Shown here one piece after another: positions 61,790-64,000 of a stretch of DNA of 64,000 bases. Source of the stretch: an uncultured Candidatus Melainabacteria bacterium (lineage in GTDB: Bacteria > Cyanobacteriota > Vampirovibrionia > Gastranaerophilales > Gastranaerophilaceae); the NCBI GenBank assembly GCA_934692625.1, contig CAKUUC010000006.1, positions 1 through 64,000 of the forward strand, given 5' to 3'. Each line of letters begins with the position of its first letter. Position 1 is the first letter of the stretch. The notes under the pieces were generated by a model that saw nothing but the letters and a program-made list of their open reading frames with translations, was not told where the DNA came from and made no database searches. The position numbers were made by a program, and so were the translations under genes.

Positions 61790-62074
61790 TTATTCAATAA
61801 TTGCTAGTGCATCTTTTATTGATAAGATTTTGTATTCAGTACCGTCCATTTTTACGTCAGTACCTGCATATTTAGCATAAAGAATAACATCGCCAACTTT
61901 AACGTCCATAGGTTCTCTTTCGCCTTTGTCGTTCAACTTGCCCAAACCAACGGCAACAACTTCACCTCTTTGAGGTTTTTCTTTTGCGCTATCAGGAATA
62001 AAAATACCGCCTGAAGTTTGTTCTGTTTCTTCTATAACTTTAATAACAACTCTTTCGCCTAAAGGTTTAATCAT
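61790..62074 (-). CDS. groES: Co-chaperonin GroES
   Basis: 94 residues from the ATG with AAAGGAGAGG upstream; a longer in-frame start adds 23 codons not found in the family. MIKPLGERVVIKVIEE, the mobile loop ETEQTSGGIFIPDSAKEKP and the C-terminal ILSIKDALAIIE are complete. Confidence 0.97.
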   Translation of the reverse strand: MIKPLGERVVIKVIEETEQTSGGIFIPDSAKEKPQRGEVVAVGLGKLNDKGEREPMDVKVGDVILYAKYAGTDVKMDGTEYKILSIKDALAIIE

Positions 62075-62210
62075 GATGTCCTCTCCTTTTCTTTCTATCA
62101 TATAGATTTCTATTAACATTATATTTATATAACGGAAATCCAAAATTTGTTAAAAAGTTAAGGAAAAATTAATGTTTTAATTCAAGCAAAAATTATTCAG
62201 AAGAAAATTA

Positions 62211-63149
62211 TTAGTCTGCGAATACGTATTCCAATTTCTTCCAAATAGAAGCAGTATAATAATAGTCATCTTCTAGTTTGGGATTAACCGGTTCAAAACC
62301 CATTTTTCGCATTACTCTTGGGATTAAATATTCGTTTTTAATTTGAATCCCGTCATCTTCTCCATTGACAAATATTCCATCTCTACCGAGTTTTTGTCTT
62401 ATGCCTGCTACAACTTTTGTCAAAACTTCTTCTTTTTCTTCTGTTCTAGGAACGGTGTCCAAAAGATGATAAAGCGCATTTCTAAAAAACAATACGTCAA
62501 CTTGTTTTGGGGCATCTAACTTGTCTAATTCTCTTATATCACCTTCTATAAAACGGCAATTATTAATTTTGTCATCTTTCAATTTAAAATAGCGACTTTT
62601 TCGTCCAATATTGGGGTTTAAGTCTTCAAAAGCGCGTTTTATATTATTATAGAATTTGTAAAATTTACTATTTATTGGCTCAAATGTATCTTCAAACAGT
62701 GTTCTATATTCTTGTTGACGCTTGCTTAAATTGTTTTTATCATCAAAAACTAAGTATGAATCTTTTAAAAATGTATCTTTTTCGCTATCAACAATAGATG
62801 TTTGCATCAATACTTTACCTTTTCTTGCTGAATCTATAGCCTTGGGGCTGAGGTCAAAGCCGATAATATTAACCTTGTTTTTTAGTCCTTTAAGCAGCAG
62901 GCTTAGAGAGTAGGCTTCTTCGCCGGTTGAACACGCTCCGACCAAAATGTTTATCTCTTTTTTATCTGCAAAATTCTTTGTAATATAACTTTTTACACGT
63001 TCAAGAGTAACCGGTTCTCTAAAAAATGCAGTTTGATGCGCTAGGTATCGAATACCTTTTTTGCCGTAGAATTCTGCCATTGTGTGACCGGTAAAGGTTT
63101 GTGGTTTGTATTGATTATTATAATTTGGGGTAATTGGATTTATTAGCAT
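62211..63149 (-). CDS. CheR-like SAM methyltransferase
   Basis: 312 residues from the ATG (an upstream TTG would add 7). The core matches CheR: TAFFREP, ILVGACSTGEEAYSLSLLL for S-adenosylmethionine, IIGFDLSPKAI, and FRNALYHL. The N-terminal CheR helical domain is replaced by a short polar stretch with QTFTGH (Phe19), the motif shared with other proteins here. No chemoreceptor or other che gene is in the window, so the substrate need not be a chemoreceptor. Confidence 0.82.
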   Translation of the reverse strand: MLINPITPNYNNQYKPQTFTGHTMAEFYGKKGIRYLAHQTAFFREPVTLERVKSYITKNFADKKEINILVGACSTGEEAYSLSLLLKGLKNKVNIIGFDLSPKAIDSARKGKVLMQTSIVDSEKDTFLKDSYLVFDDKNNLSKRQQEYRTLFEDTFEPINSKFYKFYNNIKRAFEDLNPNIGRKSRYFKLKDDKINNCRFIEGDIRELDKLDAPKQVDVLFFRNALYHLLDTVPRTEEKEEVLTKVVAGIRQKLGRDGIFVNGEDDGIQIKNEYLIPRVMRKMGFEPVNPKLEDDYYYTASIWKKLEYVFAD

Positions 63150-63277
63150 GTTTCTATCAAAACTCGTCAAGAAAAATTTTTGTTAGGTTACGGAAAGTTA
63201 CATTTGTAAAGAGTCAGACTATAAAAAAATCAATGACTATGATAAAGTTACTGTGTGTATATTAAAAAGGAGGGAAT

Positions 63278-64000
63278 ATGAAAAAACTATTCAAATTATT
63301 GCTACCCGTAGTTATGTTGGCAATGGGTACAATGCAAGCGTTTGCATTTCCTGATGTTAGCAGTAGTTATTGGGCAGCGCCTGAAATCGAATTGTTGTCA
63401 GAAAAAGGTGTTATTGTCGGTTATCCGGATGGAACATTTAAACCTGATGCAAACGTAACAAGAGCGGAATTTGCAGCAATGGCAATTAGAGCACTTGGGC
63501 AAGAGCATACAAAAGTTGCTCAACCTGTTCACTTTGCAGATATTGATGAAACACATTGGGCTTACGAAGATATTCAAAAAGCGCTTTATTTTGACTTGAT
63601 TAACAATGAAAAATCTAGTGATTTATTCAGACCTGATGATTCTGTATCTAGAGCAGAATCATTGTCCGTTGCCGTAAATGCTTTGACTACAGAAACTATT
63701 AGTACAGCAAAGGCAAAAGAAGTTTTATCTCAAAAATATGCTGATGCAAACACTGTTCCAGAATGGTTCTTGATTCCTGCCGGTAAAGCAGAAATTTTGA
63801 ATATGATAGTTGTTGCACCGTCAGCAAAGAAAGCCGAATTAGAATCAACAAGACCTGCAACAAGAGCAGAAGTTGCGGCAATTTTGTACAAAATGATGGA
63901 GCAAGCAAAACTAAATCCGAATGCAAAACTTGCAGAAGCAATGCGTAAAAAAATTGGTGAAGGTTTTGTAATTGACGATGCTACAGTTCAAGGAAGTGTG
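63278..64000 (+). CDS. SLH-domain envelope protein (partial)
   Basis: 241 codons, running off the window end. AAAAAGGAGGG precedes the ATG. Sec signal (MKKLFKLLLPVVMLAMGTMQ, cut after AFA), then three S-layer homology units: FPDVSSSYWAAPEIELLSEK (split), YPDGTFKPDANVTRAEFAAM; FADIDETHWAYEDIQKAL; and FLIPAGKAEIL...RPATRAEVAAIL. SLH domains bind cell-wall glycan. In cyanobacterial relatives such proteins often continue into an outer-membrane porin barrel; that part is not visible here. Confidence 0.9.
   Translation, partial: MKKLFKLLLPVVMLAMGTMQAFAFPDVSSSYWAAPEIELLSEKGVIVGYPDGTFKPDANVTRAEFAAMAIRALGQEHTKVAQPVHFADIDETHWAYEDIQKALYFDLINNEKSSDLFRPDDSVSRAESLSVAVNALTTETISTAKAKEVLSQKYADANTVPEWFLIPAGKAEILNMIVVAPSAKKAELESTRPATRAEVAAILYKMMEQAKLNPNAKLAEAMRKKIGEGFVIDDATVQGSV

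Noticed and set aside
62075..62160. CIRCE operator before groES
   Set aside because: No TTAGCACTC/GAGTGCTAA inverted repeat is present.

Overview
The window is AT-rich, gene-dense bacterial DNA. It most resembles a gut-type non-photosynthetic cyanobacterial relative (Gastranaerophilales/Melainabacteria), although no rRNA or marker search was possible. The clues, which are inference from family knowledge, are an outer-membrane lipid-export pair (lptC, lptA) together with an SLH-domain envelope protein, SepF, many type IV prepilin-like proteins with an FTLAE start, anaerobic pyruvate metabolism (pyruvate:ferredoxin oxidoreductase, a HydE-type maturase), and many lineage-type membrane or coiled-coil proteins of unknown function.

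Layout. 1-13.3 kb: a prepilin-like gene behind a TATGG-repeat promoter; a reverse operon lptC-lptA-TPR-dprA-topA; forward dapA, secD-secF and ffh; a repeat-rich gap; a second prepilin gene behind the same TATGG promoter. 13.3-22.8 kb: nadB-nadC, a NarL-type response regulator, a glucosaminidase, a nitrilase-fold protein without its cysteine, a 610-residue unknown, an AroE with a long disordered N-terminus, rpmE and a small membrane protein. 22.8-27.8 kb is accessory: a Thr-Thr-Tyr tRNA cluster, an HNH nuclease pair, an XRE regulator beside a prepilin broken by a REP palindrome, a membrane HEIGH protein, a REP-associated transposase (RAYT) flanked by inverted REPs, and tRNA-Gln with a partial duplicate. 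27.8-38.6 kb: hydE-bioB, nif3-coaBC-gmk, a coiled-coil protein, a second repeat gap, a membrane protein behind a Cys-codon attenuator, a 5-formyl-THF cyclo-ligase, a group 2 sigma factor and a thioredoxin. 38.6-51.7 kb: a structured RNA candidate, two unknown proteins, a TPR/phosphoesterase/MBL operon, nifJ, metG, an orphan small RNA candidate and a coiled-coil protein. 51.7-64 kb: rimP-nusA with a leader terminator, yggS-sepF, a ZIP transporter, rplI, a CooC-like ATPase, folD, a third intact prepilin paired with an XRE regulator, groES-groEL, a CheR-like methyltransferase and the start of an SLH protein.

Main discoveries proposed: (1) a complete-looking attenuator with a 22-codon leader peptide holding six Cys codons, alternative hairpins and a terminator, ahead of an uncharacterised membrane protein; (2) a RAYT with its own GTAG-footed palindromes, one copy of which truncates a prepilin gene; (3) a second family of palindromes whose stems change in compensating fashion; (4) a twice-occurring divergent XRE-prepilin module with CAATA/TATTG inverted repeats; (5) a short N-terminal 'F-G/T-G/S' motif shared by six otherwise unrelated proteins that lack Sec signals, including a peptidoglycan hydrolase; (6) an intrinsic terminator in the rimP-nusA leader that fits NusA autoregulation.
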